Source: Giesbergeria sp. (GTDB taxonomy: Bacteria > Pseudomonadota > Gammaproteobacteria > Burkholderiales > Burkholderiaceae_C). From it: a stretch of DNA of 64,000 nt. The translations under genes were made by a program, and so were the position numbers. The notes beneath the pieces are model-generated. The model worked only from the letters and a program-made list of their open reading frames with translations. It was not told the DNA's origin and did no database searches. The stretch lies in contig NZ_JAQUCA010000001.1 in assembly GCF_028686475.1 (NCBI RefSeq), positions 216,979 to 280,978 of the forward strand, written 5' to 3'. Positions 49,439-60,843 of this stretch are shown here, in pieces; position 1 is the first letter of the stretch; each line of letters starts with the position of its first letter.

Positions 49439-49906
49439 TTAAGCCGCCGAAGCCACATTGCGCCGCAACACCACCGGCTTGCCGCCCAAGCGTTTTTGGC
49501 ACATCCAATGGGATAAGGCCGAGTCTAAATAATCGGCATGGCCCGGAAACCAGCGCGCCAGCTCGTCGGCCAGTTCACGGCAAATAGTGCTGTTGCCTTG
49601 GGCCAATAGGCCACGCACTTCTAGCACCGAATTCATGACGGCTGCATGTTCGTCGATGTGGCAATCGCGCGCCGGAAAATCGGTCTCTACCATCCAGGCT
49701 TTTTCTTCGTCAAAATGCTTTTGTGCGTGGACGATAAAGGCTTCTAACAAGGCAGGCAATTGTGCCTCGGGGGCGGTTTGCAATTGGCCTACCAATTCAA
49801 CAAACTCGTGGTGAATGTCGTCCATCGGCGCAAAACCCAGCAAAAACGCATCGCTCCATTGCAGGGTTTCAGATTCAGAGGTGGCAGGAATAGGAGGTGT
49901 GGACAT
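49439..49906 (-). CDS. Bacteriohemerythrin-like protein
   Basis: The 155-residue protein has the hemerythrin metal-ligand pattern: FAPMDDIHHEFVELV, then HFDEEKAWMVE, CHIDEHAAVM and FPGHADYLDSALSHW. These His/Glu/Asp positions suit a non-haem di-iron site for oxygen binding or sensing. It converges on the SulP gene with 10 bases between. Function in oxygen or iron storage/sensing is inferred from the family. Confidence 0.85.
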   Translation of the reverse strand: MSTPPIPATSESETLQWSDAFLLGFAPMDDIHHEFVELVGQLQTAPEAQLPALLEAFIVHAQKHFDEEKAWMVETDFPARDCHIDEHAAVMNSVLEVRGLLAQGNSTICRELADELARWFPGHADYLDSALSHWMCQKRLGGKPVVLRRNVASAA

Positions 49907-49962
49907 ACGCAAAAGAACAAGCAGAGTTTTGAAAAAGCCTCACAGGCATGGGCTGGGCAGAA

Positions 49963-50190
49963 TTAGCCGCCGTGGATGGCCGCCGCCACAATGATGCTAA
50001 TGCCCAAACACATGGCCGCGACGACCAGCGCCAGCGCCTTGTTGTGTTTTTCGACAATCTCGCCCCACAAATCGTAGGGCGTGAGCTTGTCGATGATGAT
50101 AAAGCTGATCCAAAACACCAGCACACCAATCAAGGCAAACAGTATCGAGCCTAAAAACGCGGCTGGGCGTAGCCATTCAAGTCCCATCAT
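49963..50190 (-). CDS. DUF350 family small membrane protein
   Basis: The 75-residue protein has two hydrophobic helices (AAFLGSILFALIGVLVFWISFIIID and ALALVVAAMCLGISIIVAAAI) around a short charged loop (KLTPYDLWGEIVEKHNK), the DUF350/YjfL pattern. Homologues often lie beside phage-shock and SPFH-type membrane genes. It follows the DUF4178 gene by 23 bases on the same strand. GGAG stands before the paired ATG codons. Confidence 0.8.
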   Translation of the reverse strand: MMGLEWLRPAAFLGSILFALIGVLVFWISFIIIDKLTPYDLWGEIVEKHNKALALVVAAMCLGISIIVAAAIHGG

Positions 50191-50213
50191 GGTGATGTTC
50201 TCCGGGTAAAAGT

Positions 50214-51722
50214 TTATTTATGACCGCCGCCGGTAGAAAAGCCACCAAACGAGCCGCCTGAACTGCGGTAACTGCCACCGCCCCCCGAACCACCACTGGA
50301 ATTGTTCGAGCAGGTACTCAGCAGCACCAAAATAATCAAAATCACAAAGGCTATCAAAATCAGGGTGCCACAGCCGATGCCCGAACTGCTCGACAGCGGC
50401 GCGGCATCTTGGCGCTTGAACAGGTTTTTGTTGGCATCGAGCTTAAAAGCCGCCGCTACCTTGTCGCTGGTGATTTTTTCACCGTGCGACCACGTCACTT
50501 CTTGCGGCGTTTGCTCCATCGACAGCAAGCCCTTGGGGCCAGCAAAATCACGGTTAAAGGTTTTTTGGCCGCGCTCTACTGGCCAGTAGAACTCGCCCAG
50601 CACATAGGTGGTTTCGGCCTTGTAGCTGTATTGCAGTTGGTAGCTTTGGCCCAAATAGCTGGCGGTTTTGCCACCACCGGCCAGTTTGGGTGCGCCGGTG
50701 GTGGGGCGCACCAAGCTCCAGCCATCTTCGGCATCCACCAGAAAGCAAAAACCCCGTTTGCGATGGAACAGCAGGTATTCGCTCCAGCCAAACTGCTCAT
50801 CGTCGCCGGGTTCTTGGCCCATGCGGTGCTGAAAGCCTACCACCTGCCACTGCACGCCCTCTAATTGGCCCAAGCTGCCCAAGGGAATCAGCGGTTGCAC
50901 CGGCTCCTGTTGCAGGGCATGGCGCAACTCGCCGCCCACGCCGCTGTCCAAGGTGATGATGCTGGCGCACGAGGGGCAGGTCAGGCTTTTGGTGCTGCTG
51001 AGTTTGACCGTGACCGGCGCGCCGCAGTGCGGGCAATTGAATTGGCGGCCTTTTTCTTCTTTGACCGATTCTTCTTTCAGGCCCTGCAAATGCAGGTCTT
51101 CTAACTGAATGGCCCGGCCCCGCTCTACCTTGGGTGGTGTGCTGCCGTAGTCAATCGACAGCACTTCGCCATCTTCGCTACGCAACTCCACCATGCTGAA
51201 TTTTTCGCCCAGCGCGGGCAGTTTGGGCAACTCGCCTTGGGCCGACATCAACGCCGCCTGCACATTGGCGGCCACGCTGTACGGTTTGCCATTGATGGCG
51301 GTGGTGATGCCAATGCGAAATTGGCTGGCCGCTGGCAATTGGCGGCCCGCATCCACCGACCGGGTAAAGACGTAAGCGCCGTTGTCTTCGCCCAAGGTGG
51401 CCATGCTGCCATCTTGCAAAAAGGCCACCCACTCGGTCCAAGTGCCGGTTTCGGCTTTGTATTGCAAACGGCCAATCAGCGTGAAGGGCAGATTTTGGCC
51501 ATCCAAGGCAATGCGCCCACTGGCATTCAGCTGCAAGGGGCTGTGGTCGTCAAACAGCTCGGCCATTTTGCCCAAGCGCTGCAACACCTCGCCATTGCGT
51601 ACTACCGTGCTTTGGCAGTAGCCGCACACGGCGTGCGTGGATTGGGCGCTCTTAAACTCTACCGGCGCACCACAGCCGGGGCAGGGCGCACGGTAGCTGC
51701 GCTGGGGGGTGTCGGTGGCCAT
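50214..51722 (-). CDS. DUF4178 protein with two zinc ribbons and a membrane anchor
   Basis: The 502-residue protein has a first zinc ribbon (CPGCGAPV...CGYCQSTV, about residues 14-42) and a DUF4178 domain (GQNLPFTLIGRLQYKAETGTW). A second zinc ribbon follows (CPHCGAPV...CPSCASII, about residues 229-258), then another DUF4178-like repeat (LEGVQWQVVGFQHRMGQEPG; GFCFLVDAEDGWSLV). Near the C-terminus come a membrane helix (LILIAFVILIILVLLSTC) and a Gly/Ser tail. It sits 12 bases after the SPFH gene; its GGAGG touches the ATG, an unusually short spacing. Role unknown; a membrane-stress partner is inferred. Confidence 0.82.
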   Translation of the reverse strand: MATDTPQRSYRAPCPGCGAPVEFKSAQSTHAVCGYCQSTVVRNGEVLQRLGKMAELFDDHSPLQLNASGRIALDGQNLPFTLIGRLQYKAETGTWTEWVAFLQDGSMATLGEDNGAYVFTRSVDAGRQLPAASQFRIGITTAINGKPYSVAANVQAALMSAQGELPKLPALGEKFSMVELRSEDGEVLSIDYGSTPPKVERGRAIQLEDLHLQGLKEESVKEEKGRQFNCPHCGAPVTVKLSSTKSLTCPSCASIITLDSGVGGELRHALQQEPVQPLIPLGSLGQLEGVQWQVVGFQHRMGQEPGDDEQFGWSEYLLFHRKRGFCFLVDAEDGWSLVRPTTGAPKLAGGGKTASYLGQSYQLQYSYKAETTYVLGEFYWPVERGQKTFNRDFAGPKGLLSMEQTPQEVTWSHGEKITSDKVAAAFKLDANKNLFKRQDAAPLSSSSGIGCGTLILIAFVILIILVLLSTCSNNSSGGSGGGGSYRSSGGSFGGFSTGGGHK

Positions 51723-51734
51723 CCTCCGGGCCGC

Positions 51735-52841
51735 TTAGACCAGTTTTTTCAGCAGCTCGGCCTTTTTGGCATCGAACTCTTCTTGTGTCAGGATACCCTT
51801 GGCCTTGAGGTCGGCCAGTTTTTCCAGCGTGGACATGACCTCATCGGGCGAGATACCCACTGGGGCCACGGCAGGGGCCAGTGCTGCGGCCACTGGAGCT
51901 ACTGGGGCCGCAGCTGGGGGAGCAGCGTGTGCGCCACCCAAGCCTGCTTGCATGGTCTGCGCCATCATCTGGCCCATCGCCATGCCTGCACCCAAGCCCA
52001 TCGCATCACCGGCAATGCTGCCCCCGCCACCACCAGCTTGCCCAGCTGCTGCGGCAAACTGCGGAATGGCCTGTGCCGTTTGGTACTGCATGAACTTGCC
52101 CATGTCGTTGCCAATCATGCCCATGCCAATTTTTTGGTCGAGCAGCTTTTGCAGTTCTTCGGGCAGCGACAGGTTTTGTACCGTCAGGGTTTCTAGTTTG
52201 AGGCCAATTTTGGCAAAGGCCGGCTCCAGCTCTTTGGACAGGGCGTTGGCAAACATCAGCTGGTTGGCGGCCAAGTCTAAAAATGGTACGCCGCTGCTGG
52301 CAATGGCGTTGCTGATGTTTTGCAGCACCAAGCCGCGCAGCTGGCCATCGACTTCGGCCACGGTGTAAGCGGCGCGCGTGCCCGAGATTTCGGTGTGGAA
52401 CAGTTTAGGGTCGGCCACGCGGTAGGCGTAGTTGCCAAAGGCGCGCAGGCGCACAGCACCAAAATCTTTATCGCGGATGGTGATGGGCTGTGGCGTGCCC
52501 CATTTTTGGTCAATTTGCTGGCGTGTGCTGAAAAAATAGACATCGCTCTTGAAGGGCGATTGGAACAGCTTGTCCCAGTTTTTCAGGTAAGTGAGTACCG
52601 GCAGGGTTTGCGTGGTCAGTTTGTAGGTGCCGGGGCCAAACACATCGGCCACCTGCCCTTCGTTGACGAACACCGCCATTTGCGACTCGCGCACCACCAG
52701 TGTGCCACCGTTCTGGATTTCCATGTCCAGCATCGGATAGCGCCAAGCCAGCGTGCCGTCGCTGTCTTCGGTCCATTGCAGGATGTCAATGAATTGTTTC
52801 TTGACAAAATCGCTCTTAAAAACGTCGAAGAAGGAGGCCAT
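51735..52841 (-). CDS. SPFH-domain protein with C-terminal SHOCT motif
   Basis: The 368-residue protein begins MASFFDVFKSDFVKKQFIDI and has an SPFH/band-7-type domain (AVFVNEGQVADVFGPGTYKL; IRDKDFGAVRLRAFGNYAYR; LETLTVQNLSLPEELQKLLD). A Gly/Ala-rich stretch follows, then a C-terminal SHOCT-like helix pair (LADLKAKGILTQEEFDAKKA). It resembles the 'virion core protein' SPFH group (Bacillus YdjI-like). SPFH proteins scaffold membrane microdomains. It leads the DUF4178-DUF350 run. The start at 52841 has an upstream CGGGAG. Confidence 0.85.
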   Translation of the reverse strand: MASFFDVFKSDFVKKQFIDILQWTEDSDGTLAWRYPMLDMEIQNGGTLVVRESQMAVFVNEGQVADVFGPGTYKLTTQTLPVLTYLKNWDKLFQSPFKSDVYFFSTRQQIDQKWGTPQPITIRDKDFGAVRLRAFGNYAYRVADPKLFHTEISGTRAAYTVAEVDGQLRGLVLQNISNAIASSGVPFLDLAANQLMFANALSKELEPAFAKIGLKLETLTVQNLSLPEELQKLLDQKIGMGMIGNDMGKFMQYQTAQAIPQFAAAAGQAGGGGGSIAGDAMGLGAGMAMGQMMAQTMQAGLGGAHAAPPAAAPVAPVAAALAPAVAPVGISPDEVMSTLEKLADLKAKGILTQEEFDAKKAELLKKLV

Positions 52842-52937
52842 GCTTGCTCCCGAGGGACTCAAAGGGTGGAAAAGAGAGAAAACGAGTAGCCCGCATCATA
52901 GCGCCCGAGGGTGCTGGTGGGCGCTCAGGCTGGGCGC

Positions 52938-53507
52938 TCAGTCCAGGTCTATCTCGGCATAGAGCGTTTCGGCATCTAGCGTTACATCGACACTGGCCAA
53001 GACCACAGATTCTGCCGACTCAAACGGGTGCAACACCCACAGCCCATCGGGCTGCTTGCGAAACACATCCACCCGGCGGCGTTCTATATCCACCAGCGCA
53101 TACTCGGCCAAGCTGGGCATTTGGCGGTAACGCTGAAATTTCTCGCCCCGGTCGTAGGCTTCGGTGCCGGGCGATAACACTTCGACAATCAGCAACGGCT
53201 CGCGCTTGATTTGGCGGCTTTGGGCATCGGCTGCACTGCAAGTGACGACGATGTCGGGGTAAAAGTAACTGCTGGCAGCATCGGCTTGCACCTTCATATC
53301 GGCCATGAAAGTACGGCAGGGCGTGCCGCGCAAATGCTGGCGCAAGGCCATATAGACATTTCCAGTGACCGTGACATGCCGGTCTTCGGCACCGGCCATC
53401 GCAAAAATTTCGCCATCGACAAACTCATGGCGCTCGGGCTGGGTAGCCTCCCAGGCCAAATAATCATCGGCGCTGAAGCTGGCTTTGGTTTGCGGCAAGG
53501 CGGACAT
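52938..53507 (-). CDS. Uma2-family (DUF820) PD-(D/E)XK nuclease-like protein
   Basis: The 189-residue protein follows the Uma2 pattern: FSADDYLAWEATQPERHEFV, DGEIFAMAGAEDRHVTVTGN, the PD motif YFYPDIVVTC and the ExK-like LLIVEVLSPGTEAYDRGEKFQRY. The PD-(D/E)XK fold implies nuclease activity, but the biological role of these proteins is unknown. Its leader shares ATAGCGCCCGAGGG with the SPFH leader (53547-53560 and 52898-52911). Confidence 0.85.
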   Translation of the reverse strand: MSALPQTKASFSADDYLAWEATQPERHEFVDGEIFAMAGAEDRHVTVTGNVYMALRQHLRGTPCRTFMADMKVQADAASSYFYPDIVVTCSAADAQSRQIKREPLLIVEVLSPGTEAYDRGEKFQRYRQMPSLAEYALVDIERRRVDVFRKQPDGLWVLHPFESAESVVLASVDVTLDAETLYAEIDLD

Positions 53508-53573
53508 GGTGGCACTCCCAAGGAACTTAAAAGCTAAGCGGCCATGATAGCGCCCGAGGGGGTTGCGCTGCGC

Positions 53574-53876
53574 TTAGGCGCGCTCGTCAAGCAGCGTGCC
53601 CATCATGCGGCTTTCGGTTTCGACCGACAGCAGATTGGCAGCAAATGAATAGGTGGCCGAAATTTGCTCCACCGCCTCTTTTTCTAGCCGCACTTGCTCG
53701 TTGCTTTGGCGCTCCATGCGCGCACGGGTGCCCGCGTTGTCGGGGGCAGCTTCTTGCTTTACGGCTACGCGCTTGTAGTTGGGGGTGTCGGCATTGGCCA
53801 CATTGTTGGCCGATGCATCCAAGCGCATTTGTGCCGCCTGCATACCAGAACTGCCGATGGAACCAAGAGAGGCCAT
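53574..53876 (-). CDS. Orphan flagellar rod-like protein (FlgB/FlgC type)
   Basis: The 100-residue protein has the N-terminal rod/hook motif GSSGMQAAQMRLDASANNVANADTPN and a C-terminal helix (EKEAVEQISATYSFAANLLS) but is too short for FlgB, FlgC or FlgG. It lies outside the flagellar operons. It could be a small accessory axial protein or a decayed paralogue with both coiled-coil ends kept. Confidence 0.75.
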   Translation of the reverse strand: MASLGSIGSSGMQAAQMRLDASANNVANADTPNYKRVAVKQEAAPDNAGTRARMERQSNEQVRLEKEAVEQISATYSFAANLLSVETESRMMGTLLDERA

Positions 53877-54085
53877 GATAGGAACCTTTGAAAGTGGAGC
53901 TAAAAACAGAAATGGATTAGATACCAGATGCTGGGATTCTCTACCGGAGCGCTAGTTCCGTAAGTAACTGGCAACCACGGGGCGCAACAAGTTAGGTACT
54001 TCGGTAGCGCGAAAAAGCAGGAAGCTCAACAAAAATTGCTTTCATCAGAGCAGTGTACGTTACTTGCGTAAGTTAGCACGGACAA

Positions 54086-54110
54086 CAAAAAACGCGCCCG
54101 AAGGCGCGTT
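54086..54110 (-). terminator. Terminator of the truncated gap copy
   Basis: On the minus strand AACGCGCC-TTCG-GGCGCGTT (54110-54091) forms a perfect 8-bp stem with a stable UUCG loop, followed by a T-rich run. The same hairpin follows the intact gap. Confidence 0.88.
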
Positions 54111-54135
54111 GTTACAGGCTGAGGCAACAGCTGGT

Positions 54136-54745
<610 letters not shown>

Positions 54746-54750
54746 TAAAA

Positions 54751-54769
54751 TATGCCACTTAGTGGCATA
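54751..54769 (+). promoter_or_regulatory. Palindromic operator of the toxin-antitoxin pair
   Basis: TATGCCACT-T-AGTGGCATA is a perfect 9-bp inverted repeat, ending 8 bases before the toxin ATG. Its position suits autorepression by the antitoxin, as in HigBA-type modules. Confidence 0.75.
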
Positions 54770-54777
54770 CTATACAC

Positions 54778-55161
54778 ATGAATCGAGTTTTCAAAACGCG
54801 GTACTTTGCCCGCTGGATGCGTAAAACCGACCTCACCGATCAGGCATTGTGTGCAGCCGTGGCAGAAATGTCGCAAGGCTTGATCGATGCTGATCTGGGC
54901 GGCGGGGTCGTGAAAAAACGAGTCGGCCTTGCTGGGCGTGGCAAACGCGGCGGAGCCAGAACTTTGGTTGCCACCAACAAAGGTAATCGCTGGTTTTTCG
55001 TGTTCGGGTTTGAGAAAAGCGAGCGGGCTAATATATCGAATGATGAATTAGCCGCGTTGCAGGATATTGCTGCTGACCTGCTGGGGCACACCGCGATTGC
55101 GTTGGATATCGCCGTTCAAGACGGTGCTTTACAGGAAATTTGCCATGACCACAAAAGCTAA
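54778..55161 (+). CDS. HigB/RelE-type toxin
   Basis: The 127-residue basic protein begins MNRVFKTRYFARWMRKTDLT and has the RelE-like pattern AVAEMSQGLIDADLGGGVVKKR, ARTLVATNKGNRWFFVFGFEKSER and LAALQDIAADLL, fitting the HigB-2 toxin group (ribosome-dependent mRNA interferase fold). It overlaps the antitoxin gene by 17 bases, with toxin first as in HigBA. It lies between the broken gap copy and the AT-rich genes. Confidence 0.85.
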   Translation: MNRVFKTRYFARWMRKTDLTDQALCAAVAEMSQGLIDADLGGGVVKKRVGLAGRGKRGGARTLVATNKGNRWFFVFGFEKSERANISNDELAALQDIAADLLGHTAIALDIAVQDGALQEICHDHKS

Positions 55162-55468
55162 GCCCAAAAGCCTTATTTTTGAGGCAGTCCATGAAACTGC
55201 CACAGATTTGCATCGTCTGGGGTTCATTGACAAGCGCAAGATGTTGAAATATGACGCGCTGTGTCTTGCACCAGTGCCACCGTACCACAGTGAACAAATC
55301 CGGGCCTTGCGCGAAAGGTTCAAGCTCAGCCAATCGGTGTTGGCCGCAGTGCTTAACATCAGCCTATCGACCGTGCGCAAATGGGAAATAGGTGATAAAC
55401 ACCCCAGTGGCCCCTCTTTGAAACTCCTCCATTTGCTGGAGCGCAAGGGTTTGGATGGCTTACTCTGA
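55145..55468 (+). CDS. HigA-type antitoxin (Xre HTH)
   Basis: The 107-residue protein has a C-terminal helix-turn-helix (QIRALRERFKLSQSVLAAVL; NISLSTVRKWEIGDKHPSGP), typical of HigA-2/NadS-like antitoxins placed after HigB. The N-terminal part probably wraps the toxin. It would bind the palindrome at 54751-54769. The ATG lies inside the toxin reading frame, so the two are translationally coupled. Confidence 0.85.
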   Translation: MTTKAKPKSLIFEAVHETATDLHRLGFIDKRKMLKYDALCLAPVPPYHSEQIRALRERFKLSQSVLAAVLNISLSTVRKWEIGDKHPSGPSLKLLHLLERKGLDGLL

Positions 55469-55576
55469 ACGTATAAGGTAAGCGGCAGGTGCAAGCTGTC
55501 CACTTGAGCACCGGGTTAGCGCCAACGCCAAAAATAATTCGACCTTGGCCCCTTTATTCTTAATGCTATTTCGATT

Positions 55577-56437
55577 TCAGTTTGTTTTTAATTGAACTGT
55601 GTAGTTAAATGTTTCACCTGTCTCAAGAATAGTAAAAGAGTAGGTCAAATTTGCATATTGCCCACCAGTAAAAGGGGAGTGCAAACTGAAAGAAACAGAT
55701 TGGCCATCATCTATTTTTTGATTATTTACTAGGCCATCAAAAAATGGCGTAATGGGCAAAAATGAATTATTATTAATGGCTTGTAAGTTGACTATCGTAA
55801 AGCTTTGCCCGGATGCTTTCAGCTTAAATTCACCAACTTTATAAGTTGATGCACATCCGCTACCAATACAATTTACACTAGCACTCATCATTGATGAAGT
55901 AGAATATGGAAGGGATAGCAATGTGTCACTGCAGTCATTAGAAAAAAATCCACACCCCCCTCCAAATCCTCCAAATAATGTTTCAGGAGTTTTGAATAGG
56001 CTCAATATTCCCGGCGGTCGATCAACAAGCTTTCCAATTTGGACATAAGTGCCGTTTTCAACCATCGACTCTACTGTCGATCCATATCCTACATACACCA
56101 AAGTACCAATAGCAGATCGAATATCTAATCCCGTTAATGAAAATGACTCAGTTGAAGAAACAGCTTTTCTTACGAATGGCACCGTTGCTTGGCCTGAATA
56201 TGGAACGAAACCAGTAGATTCACTCCAAAAATAAAAATAATTATTTAAAAGGAAAGCCAAATAAATATTAGCATTACCAACTCTTTCTTCAGGAACCAAA
56301 ACAGTCGTACTATAGGTTGTTGATTGCGATTGGCCTATTTGACTTCCTACTGCTGTAATTTGCGCACTTGAAATTGAATGCGCTAAAAACATTAAAATTG
56401 GAAAAATGAATTTGTAATATTTTTTTGTGGATTTCAT
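55577..56437 (-). CDS. Secreted protein of unknown function (AT-rich)
   Basis: The 286-residue precursor has a clear signal peptide (KYYKFIFPILMFLAHSISSAQ). The mature part is beta-rich, with IYLAFLLNNYFYFWSESTGF, VYVGYGSTVESMVENGTYV and a C-terminal Ig-like strand pattern (ANLTYSFTILETGETFNYTV). Cysteine pairs occur in GGGCGFFSNDCSD and VNCIGSGCAS. I do not recognise a named family. Base composition is much more AT-rich than the chromosome around it, so it was probably acquired. Confidence 0.7.
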   Translation of the reverse strand: MKSTKKYYKFIFPILMFLAHSISSAQITAVGSQIGQSQSTTYSTTVLVPEERVGNANIYLAFLLNNYFYFWSESTGFVPYSGQATVPFVRKAVSSTESFSLTGLDIRSAIGTLVYVGYGSTVESMVENGTYVQIGKLVDRPPGILSLFKTPETLFGGFGGGCGFFSNDCSDTLLSLPYSTSSMMSASVNCIGSGCASTYKVGEFKLKASGQSFTIVNLQAINNNSFLPITPFFDGLVNNQKIDDGQSVSFSLHSPFTGGQYANLTYSFTILETGETFNYTVQLKTN

Positions 56438-56577
56438 TTGTTGATCTTTCTCTATAAAAATGTTTTATTAAACTACTGCTTCAAAAATAATATACTATGG
56501 AATACTAGGTAAATCCTAGACTTCAAAATTGGCAAACAACAATTTAACGATCTGACGGATTGAAATATTAGGTTGCA

Positions 56578-57087
56578 TTAGGTTGCATTTCTCGGTTTCT
56601 CACTGTTAGCTAGGCGTTTAATCACTCGCTCAACTATCTTTGCTTCGATTTCTGTAAACTGAGCTTCTTTATTGTTCGCAGTGCCCGCGATCTTTTTTTT
56701 CAACTTGAAGAGTCGATAAGCACCATAGCCAAGTCCAGCTGCGCCGCCAATAGCCGCACTTCCAACTACGATGGGAACCCAGATGGGGGTAGAAGAAATG
56801 ATCCCGGCTGACATCAGCGCGCCTTTAACTCCAGTTGCTCCGACAGTTGTTCCAAATGCTCCAGCACTACCGACAACGCTACCCGCGACACCGGAGAGAT
56901 ATAAAGCACCAGCTCCAAGAGTAGTAGAAGCTGCAGCAAGCAGGCTCCCAATAGCTGCGGTACTTAGATACGTACCAGCGACATACCCACCAACGGCCGA
57001 TGTGACAATCATGCCACCAGCGGCATGTGGAACTAGAGTTCCGCCAGCAATAAGTGCGGAAATAATGGGGATAAGTGGCAGCGGCAT
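56578..57087 (-). CDS. Glycine/alanine-rich membrane protein of unknown function
   Basis: The 169-residue protein is mostly small residues with repeated glycine-zipper-like patterns (IAGGTLVPHAAGGMIVTSAV; LAAASTTLGAGALYLSGVAG; IVVGSAAIGGAAGLGYGAYR), then a basic tail and a charged helix (FTEIEAKIVERVIKRLANSE). It should insert in a membrane. The stop lies in a 10-bp tandem repeat TTAGGTTGCA (56568-56587). The function is unknown; it may be a pore-forming or helper protein of the neighbouring secreted protein. Confidence 0.6.
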   Translation of the reverse strand: MPLPLIPIISALIAGGTLVPHAAGGMIVTSAVGGYVAGTYLSTAAIGSLLAAASTTLGAGALYLSGVAGSVVGSAGAFGTTVGATGVKGALMSAGIISSTPIWVPIVVGSAAIGGAAGLGYGAYRLFKLKKKIAGTANNKEAQFTEIEAKIVERVIKRLANSEKPRNAT

Positions 57088-57242
57088 ATATAATCTGTCC
57101 TCTGATTTATTTTTTATGCCTAGCTACTCACCTCAAGTAAGTTTAAAAGACACTTGGTTCAAAAATTTTATCTTGGTTTATAAGAAGGTTACCACATAAA
57201 GTTCCCCCTCCCTACAAGGGCTTGGGAACAAAGGGGCCAGGC

Positions 57243-57551
57243 TCAGTTTTCCAAAACCACATTGGCGTGTGTCGATGTAGCCGTAAACGTCACGCCCAAC
57301 GCACGGGTGACCCGCAAGATGGTATCAAAGCACGGCTTAGAGCCGGGGGCCAGCGCCTTGTAAAGGCTTTCGCGCCCTAGTCCGGCATCCTTGGCGACTT
57401 GGGCCATGCCCTTGGCTTTGGCAATGTGGCCAATGGCACAGAGCAACTCGTCAGCGTCGCCGTCTGCCAGCACTTGGGTCAGGTACTCGGCAATCGCCTC
57501 CTCGCTGTCAAGGTAGCGGGCGATATCAAAGGGAACCCGTTTTTCTGTCAT
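57243..57551 (-). CDS. Orphan addiction-module antidote (HI1420 type)
   Basis: The 102-residue protein matches the antidote family in order: PFDIARYLDSEEAIAEYLTQ, AIGHIAKAKGMAQVAKDAGL, GRESLYKALAPGSKPCFDTI and LRVTRALGVTFTA. Its usual partner is a small Gp49/HigB-like toxin encoded directly beside it. No such gene is found on either side, so the antidote is an orphan. It stands just downstream of the intact gap terminator. Confidence 0.85.
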   Translation of the reverse strand: MTEKRVPFDIARYLDSEEAIAEYLTQVLADGDADELLCAIGHIAKAKGMAQVAKDAGLGRESLYKALAPGSKPCFDTILRVTRALGVTFTATSTHANVVLEN

Positions 57552-57576
57552 CCCAAAACTCCTTGGCCAGCCACTT

Positions 57577-57602
57577 AAAAAAAACGCGCCCGAAGGCGCG
57601 TT
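57577..57602 (-). terminator. Terminator of gap
   Basis: On the minus strand the same 8-bp stem (57602-57583) with a UUCG loop as at the truncated copy, followed by eight T, ends the gap transcript. Confidence 0.9.
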
Positions 57603-57627
57603 GTTGCAGGCTACAGCGGCAGGCAGT

Positions 57628-60719
<3,092 letters not shown>

Positions 60720-60843
60720 GGGGCAGGTCCGGAGGGTGGGAACGGTGGAAAGTTGCGGATTTTACCGAGAGGCGCAAGGTGTCTCGAATCTAGCTTCTAT
60801 GGTGGCCTATGCTGCTGTAGGGATTGGATACCGCTAACGCGAC

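Noticed and set aside
51237..52196. 319-codon plus-strand frame over the DUF4178 and SPFH genes
   Set aside because: Opposite strand to two well-supported genes; no recognisable domain or start context.
53877..54085. Possible small gene or RNA between the orphan rod-like gene and the gap fragment
   Set aside because: No open frame with a ribosome binding site and no convincing fold; only scattered short inverted repeats were seen.
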